64,000 nucleotides of DNA, taken from assembly GCA_965220205.1 (NCBI GenBank), contig OZ244812.1, forward strand, positions 1,302,001 through 1,366,000, in the 5' to 3' direction. How positions within the stretch are numbered: the first letter of the stretch is position 1; every line of letters begins with the position of its first letter. Under the pieces are notes generated by a model. It was not told where the DNA came from. It did no database searches and was given only the letters and a program-made list of their open reading frames with translations. The position numbers and the translations under genes were made by a program. This stretch comes from G965220205 sp965220205 (GTDB lineage: Bacteria > Chloroflexota > Dehalococcoidia > Lucifugimonadales > Australimonadaceae). This document shows positions 1-8,254 of the stretch, piece by piece.

Positions 1-1
1 C

Positions 2-301
2 GAGCACGACCCCAACGGCGAATACGGCCCGCACGGAGACGAGACGCCCAGCGAGTACACCCTGCGGCACATCCGCGACGGCCGGTTGTTCATCGGGTGC
101 GAGGGAGAGGAGCCGGCGCTCGGTTTCGCGGCGACCCGCTACAGCGCGGACGCTTTCCTCTACTCGAGCGACTTCCCGCACGAGGTCACGACGGAGATGT
201 GCAAGCGGGAGATCCAAGAGGTGCGGGAGAGCGAGGAGCTCACGGACATCGCGAAGGAGGCGATCCTGAGCCGGAACGCGCAACGCTACTACCGCCTCTA
301 G
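2..301 (+). CDS. Amidohydrolase family protein, C-terminal fragment
   Basis: This is the 3' end of a gene entering from the left edge; frame 2 is open from the first bases and stops with TAG at 299-301. The visible ~99 residues carry the signature YSSDFPH (about 63-69), typical of the last metal- or substrate-binding Asp segment of the amidohydrolase-2 (ACMSD-like TIM barrel) family, followed by a helical tail ending in NAQRYYRL. Family knowledge suggests a metal-dependent hydrolase or decarboxylase acting on small carboxylated or aromatic compounds. The substrate cannot be told from a tail. The ATG at 86 is internal and not a real start. Confidence 0.8.
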   Translation, partial: EHDPNGEYGPHGDETPSEYTLRHIRDGRLFIGCEGEEPALGFAATRYSADAFLYSSDFPHEVTTEMCKREIQEVRESEELTDIAKEAILSRNAQRYYRL

Positions 302-911
302 GACAGGGGAGCGCGCCCAAGCTCGTGTGATGGCGATCTACGCATTGCACCTAGGCGCGAATTGAGGCGATTCTTGTTGGCGAAGGCTGGGGTGTTCTCC
401 CTGGTGATGCTGGCCGCCGCGGCTCTGACGGCGTGTGGGATCGGCAGTACTACGACTCAATTTACTCGAATCAGCGCAGGAGCGGCTCACACGTGCGCGT
501 TGCGTTCGGACGGGAATGTCGTCTGTTGGGGGGATGATGATCGCGGGCAGTTGCGTGCGCCGGAGCATGAACGGTTTACAGCGATTGCTGCAGGGGCAAG
601 TCATACTTGCGGACTGAGGTCGGACGGAAGCGCCGCTTGTTGGGGCTACGTACTGAAGCCGGAAGAATTGCTTGTGCTGCCTACCTTTGTCCAGGGAGGC
701 CTATTCCCACCTGAGGACGAGAGACTTGCATCGATCGCCGCCAACGCCGCCGCCACCTGCGGGCTCCGTGCGGAAGGCAACGTCGTCTGTTGGGAAGTCA
801 GAGGCATTGAGTACTTGCCATTCGGAACGGAACGGTTTGAGGAGATTAGCGCGGGAGGCTATCAAGTTTGCGGATTACGCTCGGACGGCGGCGTGCTCTG
901 TGAGCCCCTAG

Positions 912-2071
912 GGAACCTCTGAACAACTCACAGTCGGCCGAGTGGTGTTGGTGGGGGGCTCTTCAGCGATTCGCAGCCCTCTGCTGGTGCCGTGAACGGG
1001 GCTGTTGGGGGTCTTCTACCGACCCTGCTGGGGCGGATTCCCTGCTCCCAACCCCGATCTGAACCCACTGCGCCTCCGTCATGCCGCCAAGCACCGCTGG
1101 GCTCTCATCAGGTTCGCCAGCCCCAGCAGCACCATCAGCCGTTGCGTGTTCTTGGCCAGCCCCCGGTAGCGGACCTTGGCGTAGCCAAAGTGCCGTTTGA
1201 CGTACAGGAACGGATGCTCCACCTTCGCCCGGACCGACGCCTTGCCCTTCTCCGCCAACGCCTCAGGGCTTCCCGGCTCCAACTGCCGACGTTGGCCCGG
1301 TCGCATCGCCACCTGCCACTCCACCTCCAGCCCCCGATGCTCCGCCCGCTTCTGGACTCCCTGATACCCGGCATCGCCCCACACCTGCGACTCGCCGCCG
1401 TGCAGCAACCGGTGCGCTTCCGTCACGTCGTTCACATTGGCCGGCGTCGTCGCGACGCTGTGCACCTTCATCCCGAAATGCCACCTGTTCCCCTTCTTCA
1501 CTTGGTGCATCTCCGGGTCTCGCGCACCCGCTCGATTCTTCGTCGACGACGGCGCCTCGATGATGCTCGCGTCCATGATTGTCCCTTCCTGGAGCAGGAG
1601 TCCCTGGGACGCCAGATGCCCTTTGATCTCCGCGAACAGTCCCTCCCCCAGTTCGTGCTCCTCCAACAGATGACGGAAGTTCAGGATGGTGGTCTCGTCC
1701 GGCAGCGGCTCCGACAGCTTCAAGCCCACGAACCGCCGCACCGACTCCACGTCGTACAGCAGGTCCTCCATGCCGGGGTCGCTGAGGTTGTAGAACAGCT
1801 GCACGCAGTGAATCCGCAGCATCGCCGACAGGGCATACGGATGGCGTCCCCGGCCCGCCGTGGGGTAGAAGGGACGGATGCGCCCTTCCAGCCGTTCCCA
1901 GGGGATCAGCCCGCCCATGCGTTCGAGAAATCGCTCCCTGCGGGTCTTGCGCTTCTTGCTCTCGTAGTCCACGTCTGCAAAGGTCGGTTGGTCCATCATC
2001 GCTTCACTCCCTGGCGCCACTGGGTGACTGCCAGGATACTGCCTCAACCTATAGACTTGTTCAGAGATTCC
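912..2071 (-). mobile_element. IS5-group insertion sequence, copy 1 (short lineage, 1160 bp)
   Basis: Flanked by CTAG at 908-911 and 2072-2075. Imperfect terminal inverted repeats GGAACCTCTGAACAA (left) and, reversed, GGAATCTCTGAACAA (right). It inserted in the RCC1 gene with the transposase antisense to it. It lacks 33 bp present in copies 2 and 4. It shares the deletion and two substitutions with copy 3, and has one private C-to-T change (CCCGGTCGC near 1300). Confidence 0.96.
1079..1999 (-). CDS. IS5-group transposase, 306 aa with an 11-residue internal deletion
   Basis: DDE transposase closely resembling E. coli IS5 InsH: an N-terminal DUF772-like region (LTFADVDYES type start, FYP.AGRGRHPY, NLSDPGMEDLLYDVESVRRF), first acidic residue in MDASIIEAPSST, second in VWGDAGYQG, and Glu in RAKVEHPFLYVKRHFG. 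The start is taken at ATG 1999, preceded by GGGAG, rather than the upstream TTG. Compared with copies 2 and 4 it lacks IGVDAETGVVH between the first and second acidic residues. That strand is conserved in IS5 InsH (HIGVDAKSG), so this copy may be inactive, although two copies carry the same deletion. Confidence 0.92.
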   Translation of the reverse strand: MMDQPTFADVDYESKKRKTRRERFLERMGGLIPWERLEGRIRPFYPTAGRGRHPYALSAMLRIHCVQLFYNLSDPGMEDLLYDVESVRRFVGLKLSEPLPDETTILNFRHLLEEHELGEGLFAEIKGHLASQGLLLQEGTIMDASIIEAPSSTKNRAGARDPEMHQVKKGNRWHFGMKVHSVATTPANVNDVTEAHRLLHGGESQVWGDAGYQGVQKRAEHRGLEVEWQVAMRPGQRRQLEPGSPEALAEKGKASVRAKVEHPFLYVKRHFGYAKVRYRGLAKNTQRLMVLLGLANLMRAQRCLAA

Positions 2072-2607
2072 CTAGGCGGCCTCCTAGCTCCGCCGGAGGG
2101 AGAACGGTTCGTTTCGATCAGCACAGCATTTGCCCATAGCTGTGGGTTGCGCTCGGACGGCAGCGTTCTCTGCTGGGGAGCCGATATCGCAGGTCAGTTG
2201 TCTGCGCCAGAGGACGGTAGGTTTTCGGCGATAGCTGCAGGGAGGCACCACACTTGTGCGCTGCGGTCGGATGGGACCCCCGTTTGCTGGGGTTACGATT
2301 TTGAGGGATGGGCAGAGCGAACGAGTGGATCTGTACCTGACCCCAATGATAGGGCTGGAAAGGTACTCCTGGACGAAGAGGAGCGCCTCCGCAGTCTTCC
2401 CTTATCGGGGCCTCCAGAAGGCGAGCGTTTCACGGCGATCACCGCCGGAGCTTTGCATGCCTGCGGGCTGAGAGAAGACGGAGGCATCTCTTGCTGGGGC
2501 AGCGATGAGCACGGCCAGGCATCGCCGCCCAGCGACTTGGAGTAAGGGGGGCGAATCCAGGCCCGCATCGGCGGCGAACTAGCAGCTGCGATGAGAAGGG
2601 CGTATCA

Positions 2608-3134
2608 GTGACCGCGCTTCTGAACGCACATCGCCGGGCGTGGCTGCTACTCGTGCTCGTCCTTGTAGTCGCAATCGCGATTGCGGGCCTGATCGCGCAC
2701 CCCCGTCATGGACGGCGACCAGAGCGACGTCGAGCGTCGAGGGGCGCTCATCGGAGCAGGTCGGAGCAGCGGTAGCGCGGCGGTCGTGGCCCGCGTCAAC
2801 GGACATCCGATCACCGCTGCCGATATCGCAAGGGGCGAGCCCGAAACGGCCACGGAAGACAATCGCGGACTCTTGCAAAGACTGCGAGGCGTTACTGGCG
2901 GCCAAGGAGACACCGGCGGGCACGGCGACGTTGGACTGGAGCGCGGACCGGGCCATCACCAGTTGGGAGGGGATCACTACGGGCGGCGCGCCAAGCCGGG
3001 TGACGGAGGTGGAGCTGTCGAGCGAGAGCCTGAGTGGGAGCATCCCGCCGGCGCTGGGAACGCTGTTCGCGCTGACGACGCTGGACCTGAGCATGAACGC
3101 GCTGGCGGGAGAGATACCGGCGGAGCTGGGCTGA
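2608..3134 (+). pseudogene. Gene debris: membrane/SurA-N-like and leucine-rich-repeat fragments in three frames
   Basis: Three protein-like pieces follow one another in different frames. A GTG at 2608 opens a short hydrophobic leader (WLLLVLVLVVAIAIAGLIA). From about 2765, frame 2 reads VVARVNGHPITAADIARGE, resembling the N-terminal chaperone segment of SurA/PpiC proteins. From about 2869, frame 3 reads a plant-type LRR cap and one or two repeats (DCEALLAAKE, LSGSIPPALG, LTTLDLSMNALAGEIPAELG), then TGA at 3132-3134. Each piece looks like a recognised family, but they are not continuous. I read this as the remnants of two genes fused by deletions and frameshifts. Confidence 0.5.
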
Positions 3135-3210
3135 GAATGCGCATGCCAATACACCTCCCGGAAACTCGGATGCGTCACAACAACCGGGGTTTCGTAGTCC
3201 CCGGAACTAG

Positions 3211-4571
3211 CAGGGTGATGAAAAACGGCTGCGAGGTAGGGATGCGAAGGTAGGGACGCGAAGGTGCGGATGGGGAGGCGTTTGGTTACGCTTGGCGCAG
3301 CACGAACGGGAGGCGGCCATGCGCGGCACATCCGACCAGCAGATCGAGAGTCTGGTAGCGCTCACCCCCGAGGACCTGGTCCCACAGGAACACCCGATCC
3401 GGCGGATCAAGCCGCTGGCAGACCGGGTGCTTCAGGAGTTGTCGCCCACCTTCAGCCGCATGTACGCCAAGAGAGGCCGGCCATCAGTGCCGCCCGAACA
3501 CCTGTTGAAGGCGAGCTTGCTGATCGCGCTCTACTCCGTGCGCTCGGAGCGCCAGTTCTGCGAACGGCTGACCTACGACATGCTCTTCCGGTGGTTCCTC
3601 GACCTGAACATCCGGGGCGGTTCCTTCGACCAGTCGACGTTCGCCAAGAACCGGACCCGGCTGCTGGCGCATGAGGTGACGGGCCGATTCTTCGGGGCGG
3701 TGGTGAGCGAAGCGAGGCGGCAGCGCCTGCTGTCGGAGGAGCACTTCAGCGTGGACGGGACCCTGCTGGAGGCGTGGGCCTCCCTCAAGAGCGTCCGGCC
3801 GAGGGACGAGGAGAGGGACCCGCCTACGGGGGCAGGCGGGCGGAACCCATGGAAGGACTTCCGGGGCGAGCGGCGTTCCAACGCGACCCATGTATCGACG
3901 ACGGACCCGGAGGCGCTGTTGGCGCGCAAGGGGGAGGGGCAGGCGGCGAAGCTGTCCTTCGCCGGCCACGTGCTCATGGAGAACCGGAATGGGCTGGTGG
4001 TGGACGTGGTGCTGTCGCAGGCTACCGGGACGGCTGAAACGGCAGCGGCGCTGACGATGCTGGAGCGGGTCCCCACAGCACGGAGGATCACGGTCGGGGC
4101 CGACAAGGGGTACGACACGCGGGAGTTCGTGGCCACCTGCCGCTCGTTCCAGATCACGCCTCACGTGGCCATGAAGCAACGGCGCTCAGCCCTGGACCGG
4201 CGGACGAGCCGTCACGCGGGGTACGCGGCGAGTCAGCGGGTGCGGAAGCGGGTTGAGGAGGTGTTCGGCTGGCTGAAGACCGTCGGGGGCGGGAGGAAGC
4301 TGCGCTACTGCGGCGTGGCCCGCAACGGCCTCTGGGCGGAGATGGCTCTCGCGGCCTACAACCTCGTGCGCATGGCCAAGCTCATGCCCCCGCCATCATC
4401 TCCGGGGGCGGTTCCTGCCTGTTGAGGATGAAAGGCCCAACCGGAGACGCCAGCGGCCCGATCAGGGGCGATCCAGGGCGCCGCTTACTCCGAATCGGCG
4501 TCCAACGGCGCGCCTCAATGCCGGCGCCGGCCCGCTCCCGATTCCCCAAACTCGCATTCTTCATCAGCCTG
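3211..4571 (+). mobile_element. 1.36 kb DDE insertion sequence with CTAG flanks
   Basis: Terminal inverted repeats CAGGGTGATGAAAAA (left) and, reversed, CAGGCTGATGAAGAA (right), with CTAG on both sides (3207-3210, 4572-4575). The left subterminal region, 3230-3275, carries an approximate 14 bp tandem repeat of the form AGGTAGGGATGCGA. One transposase gene fills most of the element. The MITE at 62430-62609 and the relic at 24083-24504 have matching ends. Confidence 0.88.
3319..4425 (+). CDS. DDE transposase (IS5 superfamily), 368 aa
   Basis: Begins MRGTSDQQIESLVALTPEDL, chosen because ATG 3319 is preceded by GGGAGG at 3308-3313. N-terminal DUF772-like region (RPSVPPEHLLKASLLIALYS, RSERQFCERLTYDMLFRWF, STFAKNRTRLL), first catalytic Asp in HFSVDGTLLEAWAS, second in VGADKGYDTREF, and the Glu in RVRKRVEEVFGWLKT. 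It catalyses cut-and-paste movement of the 3211-4571 element. The frame is full length with no visible damage. It is distinct in sequence from the four IS5-group copies. A relic of its N-terminus (MRDTTDQQIAGFIALTPDEL) survives at 24156. Confidence 0.93.
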   Translation: MRGTSDQQIESLVALTPEDLVPQEHPIRRIKPLADRVLQELSPTFSRMYAKRGRPSVPPEHLLKASLLIALYSVRSERQFCERLTYDMLFRWFLDLNIRGGSFDQSTFAKNRTRLLAHEVTGRFFGAVVSEARRQRLLSEEHFSVDGTLLEAWASLKSVRPRDEERDPPTGAGGRNPWKDFRGERRSNATHVSTTDPEALLARKGEGQAAKLSFAGHVLMENRNGLVVDVVLSQATGTAETAAALTMLERVPTARRITVGADKGYDTREFVATCRSFQITPHVAMKQRRSALDRRTSRHAGYAASQRVRKRVEEVFGWLKTVGGGRKLRYCGVARNGLWAEMALAAYNLVRMAKLMPPPSSPGAVPAC

Positions 4572-4830
4572 CTAGGGCCGTTCGGCGATCCGCCTGCTCT
4601 GGGCCTCGTCGCGGACTGGCGTACGACGGCGCAACCGTCCTCTGCGCATAGTAGCGCCGCGCCGTGAAGCTGGGCTACGACTGAGAAGTCAGAGTCCTGC
4701 CTATTGCTGGACAGCCTAGCGTGGGAGGCTTCGGGTGTGGGCGTGGTCTTGGCCGCCACCGCCCTTGTCACTCTTATCTGCCGCCAACCTGAACCGCAGC
4801 ACGAAGGGGGGTTGGAGTGGGATGGGGTGG

Positions 4831-4904
4831 TGGGCCGGGCAGGACTTGAACCCGCGACCAGACGATTATGAGTCGTCCGCTCTGACCTACTGAGCTACCG
4901 GCCC
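4831..4904 (-). tRNA. tRNA with CAT anticodon (elongator Met, possibly Ile2)
   Basis: On the minus strand the acceptor stem GGGCCGG pairs with CCGGCCC, followed by discriminator A; CCA is encoded at 4828-4830. The D arm is TAGCTCAGTAGGTCAGAGC. The anticodon loop is CTCATAA within GACGA/TCGTC, giving CAT, and the T arm holds GGTTCAAGTCC. The 1-72 pair is G-C, so it is not an initiator. Telling elongator Met from lysidine-modified Ile2 needs a tRNA classifier. Confidence 0.95.
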
Positions 4905-4997
4905 ATGGAGCTCGCACGTTCAGAGTACAGCATGCGCGGGGGCAAGTGGGAATGCGCGGGGGCCGGCGCCGCCGCGAGGTAGGAGCGGCGGCCGCTC

Positions 4998-5963
4998 CTA
5001 CTCCGCCTCGGGGCCGAGGTGCCGGAGCTCCTGGGCAACGCGGTCAGCAGTGATGCCCGAACTCTCCAGCAACTGTCCCGCCACATCCTCTGGGGAGTCG
5101 GCCAGGGACTGGAGCAACAGGCCCGTGCTCACCGTGCGCTGACCACCTTGACGGGCGAGGCGCGCGGCGCCTTCGATAACCCGCTGGCAACGCGGAGTCA
5201 TGCCTGAGCCGCCTGTGGAGAGCGCCCCACGGCGACCGATGACGCCCTCAAGCTGCGCACGCATCCCGCCGGGCTCGGCGCCCAGGTTGACGATGGCGCG
5301 CGTCGCCTGCGAGCGCAGATCGCGGAGTAGCCCCAGCAGCAGGTGCTCCGTTCCCATGTACCCATGCTCGAAGCGCTGCGCCTCTTCCTGCATAGCAGAG
5401 AGGGCCCGCCACGCGTTGGGCGTGAACCGCCCAGTGAGGCCGCGAACCGTGGCTCCCCCTCCCGCCCCCGCCGAAGCGCGGGGCGCGGGCGGCGCCGCCG
5501 ACTCCAGGACGAGGCCCGGCATCACCTTGCGGAGGTCGATGCCGCCGATGAACAGCGCGCCCAACGCCACCGCCACGACCGTCCGGGCAGGCAAGCTCTG
5601 CAGGAAGACCGGCAGACCGATGAACTCAGGGCCGCCTCCCCGCTGCAACGGCACGAACAGGAGAGCGATCAGCGGTAGGCCGACCAGGAGCGCGACCACC
5701 CAGGCGTAGCCGGGAGCGAAGTACCTCGCTTGCCGGATGGCCAGCAGCACCACGCCGCCGCTGATCATGCCCGAGATCGCGGTGACGATCGTCAGCAGAT
5801 AGGCGCTGCTAGGCCGCAGGCCGCTGGGGAGCGGCGGGCTCTTGCCCAGGAGCGACTCGTCCGCCCGATCGACGAACCACATTGTGAACCCTACGGAGGT
5901 GAGGACAATCGTTGAGATTAGCAGCGCGCCAATCGTCTGCCACAGCGGTGAACGTTCTTTCAT
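4998..5963 (-). CDS. Four-TM membrane protein with a C-terminal Clp_N-type domain
   Basis: 321 residues. Four hydrophobic segments lie at roughly 8-30, 52-77, 83-103 and 122-145. A Gly/Ala-rich linker (PPAPRASAGAGGGA) leads to a soluble C-terminal half resembling the double helical repeat of ClpA/ClpC N-domains: LSAMQEEAQRFEHGYMGTEH LLLGLL in the first repeat and LARQGGQRTVSTGLLLQSLA in the second. Clp_N domains normally recruit substrates or adaptors to AAA+ unfoldases, but no AAA+ domain follows. Inference: a membrane-tethered adaptor or a sensor using the Clp_N fold. It stands alone, divergent from fumC. Confidence 0.8.
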   Translation of the reverse strand: MKERSPLWQTIGALLISTIVLTSVGFTMWFVDRADESLLGKSPPLPSGLRPSSAYLLTIVTAISGMISGGVVLLAIRQARYFAPGYAWVVALLVGLPLIALLFVPLQRGGGPEFIGLPVFLQSLPARTVVAVALGALFIGGIDLRKVMPGLVLESAAPPAPRASAGAGGGATVRGLTGRFTPNAWRALSAMQEEAQRFEHGYMGTEHLLLGLLRDLRSQATRAIVNLGAEPGGMRAQLEGVIGRRGALSTGGSGMTPRCQRVIEGAARLARQGGQRTVSTGLLLQSLADSPEDVAGQLLESSGITADRVAQELRHLGPEAE

Positions 5964-6175
5964 GTGTAGTTACTTCGGCCGCGGCCAACCCGCCGCGAGG
6001 AGTGGATTTGTAGGATGTTAGCACAGCGGCGCCCCCGCCCGAATTGGCTTCGCCTACTGTTTTGCCGGAAGTTTGCCGGAAGTTCGAGCGCCTACGCGGA
6101 GTCCCCTCGCGGCAGCCGCTCGCCGCGAAGGGCCACGGCCAGCCTGGAAGTCGGGCGACATCGACGATAATATGG

Positions 6176-6208
6176 GGGACTCGCGGCCTGCGCCGGTCCG
6201 CGAGTCCC
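6176..6208. promoter_or_regulatory. 11-bp perfect inverted repeat just upstream of fumC
   Basis: GGGACTCGCGG (6176-6186) and CCGCGAGTCCC (6198-6208) are exact inverted complements with an 11-base spacer, ending 26 bases before the fumC ATG. It could be an operator or a 5' leader hairpin. No U-tract follows, so it is not an obvious terminator. Confidence 0.5.
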
Positions 6209-6234
6209 ATCACCATGGCGCAGCGAGGCTGAGG

Positions 6235-7644
6235 ATGACCGAGAAGGCGACGCGCATCGAAACGGACACCATGGGCAAGATGGCGGTGCCCGCGGACGCC
6301 TACTGGGGGGCCTCCACCCAGCGCGCCGTCCTCAACTTCCCAATCAGCGACCTGCGCTACCCCGCGGACTTCGTCCACATCCTAGGCCGCATCAAGCGCG
6401 CGGCTGCCCGGGCCAACGCCGGCCTCGGCCTGTTGGACCACGCGGTCGCGGGTGCCGTCGCGGACGCCGCAACCGAGGTGGTCGACGGCAAGTGGGACGC
6501 CCACTTCGTCGTCGACCTGTTCCAGACAGGGTCGGGCACGTCCACGAACACCAACGCCAACGAGGTCATTGCCAAGCGGGCGCGGGAGCTGGCGCCCGGC
6601 GTGCGCGTCCACCCGAACGACCACGTCAACATGGCGCAATCGTCCAACGACGTCATCCCGACCGCCACGCACCTGACGGTGGCCCACGCGATTCAGACGC
6701 AGCTCCACCCGGCGTTGGCGCAAGCGCGCGCGACGCTCGCCGCAAAGGCTGAGGAGTTCTGGCCGGTCATCAAGACGGGACGCACCCACTTGCAGGACGC
6801 CACGCCCATCCGGCTGGGCCAAGAGTTCCAAGGCTACGCGAGCCAGCTGGAGCTGGCCGGCCAGCGTCTATCGCCGCACGTGGACGCGCTCACGGAGGTC
6901 GCGCTGGGGGGCACCGCGGTCGGCACCGGCATCAACGCGCACGAGGAGTTCGCGGCGCGGACGTGCGCGCTTCTCGCCGAGGAGCTCGGCATGCCCGTGC
7001 GCGAGACGGCGCACCACTTCCAAGCGCAGAACACGTTGGACGCGCTGGTGGCGGCCAGCGGCGCCGTTCGGGGCGCCGCCGTGTCGATGCAGAAGATCGC
7101 AAACGACCTCCGATGGCTCGCCTCCGGGCCCCGGGCGGGACTGGCCGAGCTGGAGCTGCCGACCGTGCAGCCGGGCTCGTCGATCATGCCCGGCAAGGTC
7201 AACCCGGTCATCGCCGAGTCGGTCGTGCAGGTCGTATGTCACGTCATAGGAAACGACGCCGCCGTAGCAGCCGCGGCCCAGGGCGGATACCTCGAGCTCA
7301 ACACCTACTGGCCTGTCGCCGCCTACAACTTGCACCAGTCGGTCGCGCTGCTCGCCTCAGCGACGAAGAACTTCGAGGAGCAGTGCCTGAGCGGAATCAA
7401 GGCGACCTCCCGCGGGCCGGACATGGTGGAACAGGGTTTGATGATGGCGACAGGGCTCACCCCCGCCATCGGGTACGACAAAGCGACGCAGATCGCGAAG
7501 GCGGCCGCCGCGCAAGGCGTCACGGTCCGGGAGCTTGCGAAGGAGCAGGCCGGGCTTAGCGATGAGGAGCTTGACGTCTTGCTCAATCCGGCAAGGATGA
7601 CTGCTCCGGGTGTTGTCGAAGGCGCCTCGGGTGGTGGAGGATAG
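6235..7644 (+). CDS. fumC: Class II fumarate hydratase
   Basis: 469 residues, the usual class II fumarase length. It interconverts fumarate and malate in the TCA cycle as a cytosolic homotetramer. Visible hallmarks are GSGTSTNTNANEV (about 100), MAQSSNDVIPTATH (about 134), TGRTHLQDATPI (about 182) and the superfamily signature GSSIMPGKVNPVIAE (about 318). The G of MPGKVNP and the following VVCHVIGNDAAV fit fumarase better than aspartase, which usually has MPAKVNP. ATG 6235 was chosen because it follows GAGG and the conserved N-terminus begins there; the open frame extends upstream without homology. The C-terminal end is Gly-rich and weakly conserved. Confidence 0.92.
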   Translation: MTEKATRIETDTMGKMAVPADAYWGASTQRAVLNFPISDLRYPADFVHILGRIKRAAARANAGLGLLDHAVAGAVADAATEVVDGKWDAHFVVDLFQTGSGTSTNTNANEVIAKRARELAPGVRVHPNDHVNMAQSSNDVIPTATHLTVAHAIQTQLHPALAQARATLAAKAEEFWPVIKTGRTHLQDATPIRLGQEFQGYASQLELAGQRLSPHVDALTEVALGGTAVGTGINAHEEFAARTCALLAEELGMPVRETAHHFQAQNTLDALVAASGAVRGAAVSMQKIANDLRWLASGPRAGLAELELPTVQPGSSIMPGKVNPVIAESVVQVVCHVIGNDAAVAAAAQGGYLELNTYWPVAAYNLHQSVALLASATKNFEEQCLSGIKATSRGPDMVEQGLMMATGLTPAIGYDKATQIAKAAAAQGVTVRELAKEQAGLSDEELDVLLNPARMTAPGVVEGASGGGG

Positions 7645-7721
7645 CGGCGCGGAGACCGACTCTAGACCGGACCTGGACTGGATGAGGACCGAGACCAGGG
7701 CGTGGCGTTGACGGAGGTTTC

Positions 7722-8246
7722 ATGGGGTACGACGTACGGGTCAAGGATTTCAAGGAACAAACGATTGCAGCCGTGCGGGCTAAGACGACGCTCAACAAGG
7801 TCGCCGAGAAGGCCAAGCAGTTGATGACGGAGACCGGGGAGTACTTGGACGCCCAGGGGATCAAGCCCACGGGGCCCGGCTTCAGCGTCTACTACGAGGT
7901 CGGCGCTGTCGTCGTCGACATGGAGGTCGGCTACCCGGTCGACACCGTCGTGGAGGGCAACGAGCGGGTGCACAGCGGGACGCTTCCCGCGGTGAAAGCG
8001 GCGACGACGATCTATGAAGGACCGCACCAGGAGATGCCCGTGGCGCACCGCGCCGTTCACGCGTGGATGCACGATAACAACGTCCCCGCAGCCGAGGCCC
8101 CGGCGCGCGAGGTGTTCCTCACCGATCTCCGGGAGCTGGCGGACGGCGAGGACTGCCGGGCCGAGTCGGTGTGGCCTGTGGAGATGCCGCCATCGCGGGC
8201 CGAGCGCCGTCGCGAAGCCCGGGCCAATCCCGCAACCGCGGAGTAA
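7722..8246 (+). CDS. GyrI-like/AraC effector-binding domain protein
   Basis: 174 residues. It starts MGYDVRVKDFKEQTIAAVRAK and contains YYEVGAVVVDMEVGYPV and GTLPAVKAATTIYEGPHQEM, the pattern of the SHS2-module effector-binding domain shared by GyrI/SbmC and the C-terminus of some AraC and MerR regulators. There is no HTH, so it is a stand-alone small-molecule-binding protein rather than a regulator by itself. The C-terminal ~40 residues are acidic then basic (ERRREARANPA) and probably flexible. It lies between fumC and an M20 peptidase on the same strand. Confidence 0.8.
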   Translation: MGYDVRVKDFKEQTIAAVRAKTTLNKVAEKAKQLMTETGEYLDAQGIKPTGPGFSVYYEVGAVVVDMEVGYPVDTVVEGNERVHSGTLPAVKAATTIYEGPHQEMPVAHRAVHAWMHDNNVPAAEAPAREVFLTDLRELADGEDCRAESVWPVEMPPSRAERRREARANPATAE

Positions 8247-8254
8247 AGCAGGCT

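Larger units (their letters stand above)
362..2545 (+). pseudogene. RCC1-repeat lipoprotein gene split by an IS5-group insertion
   Basis: A secreted lipoprotein of RCC1 (beta-propeller) repeats. The N-terminal part (362-910, TTG start) has a signal peptide with lipobox LTAC at residues 22-25, then repeats of the form AGAAHTCALRSDG...VVCWG. The C-terminal part resumes at 2076 with more repeats (HSCGLRSDGSVLCWG, HTCALRSDGTPVCWG, HACGLREDGGISCWG) and ends at 2545. Removing 912-2071 plus one CTAG copy joins CEPLG to GLLAPPEGERF in perfect frame, so the gene was intact before insertion. Host reading now hits a single TGA at 920-922. RCC1 propellers mediate protein binding; the partner here is unknown. 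Confidence 0.88.

Noticed and set aside
992..2545. A 517-codon plus-strand ORF across IS copy 1 (and similar ORFs across the other three copies)
   Set aside because: It is the antisense of the transposase, with Pro/His/Arg/Leu-rich low-complexity composition. Only its last part (from about 2076) is real coding, the distal half of the RCC1 gene.
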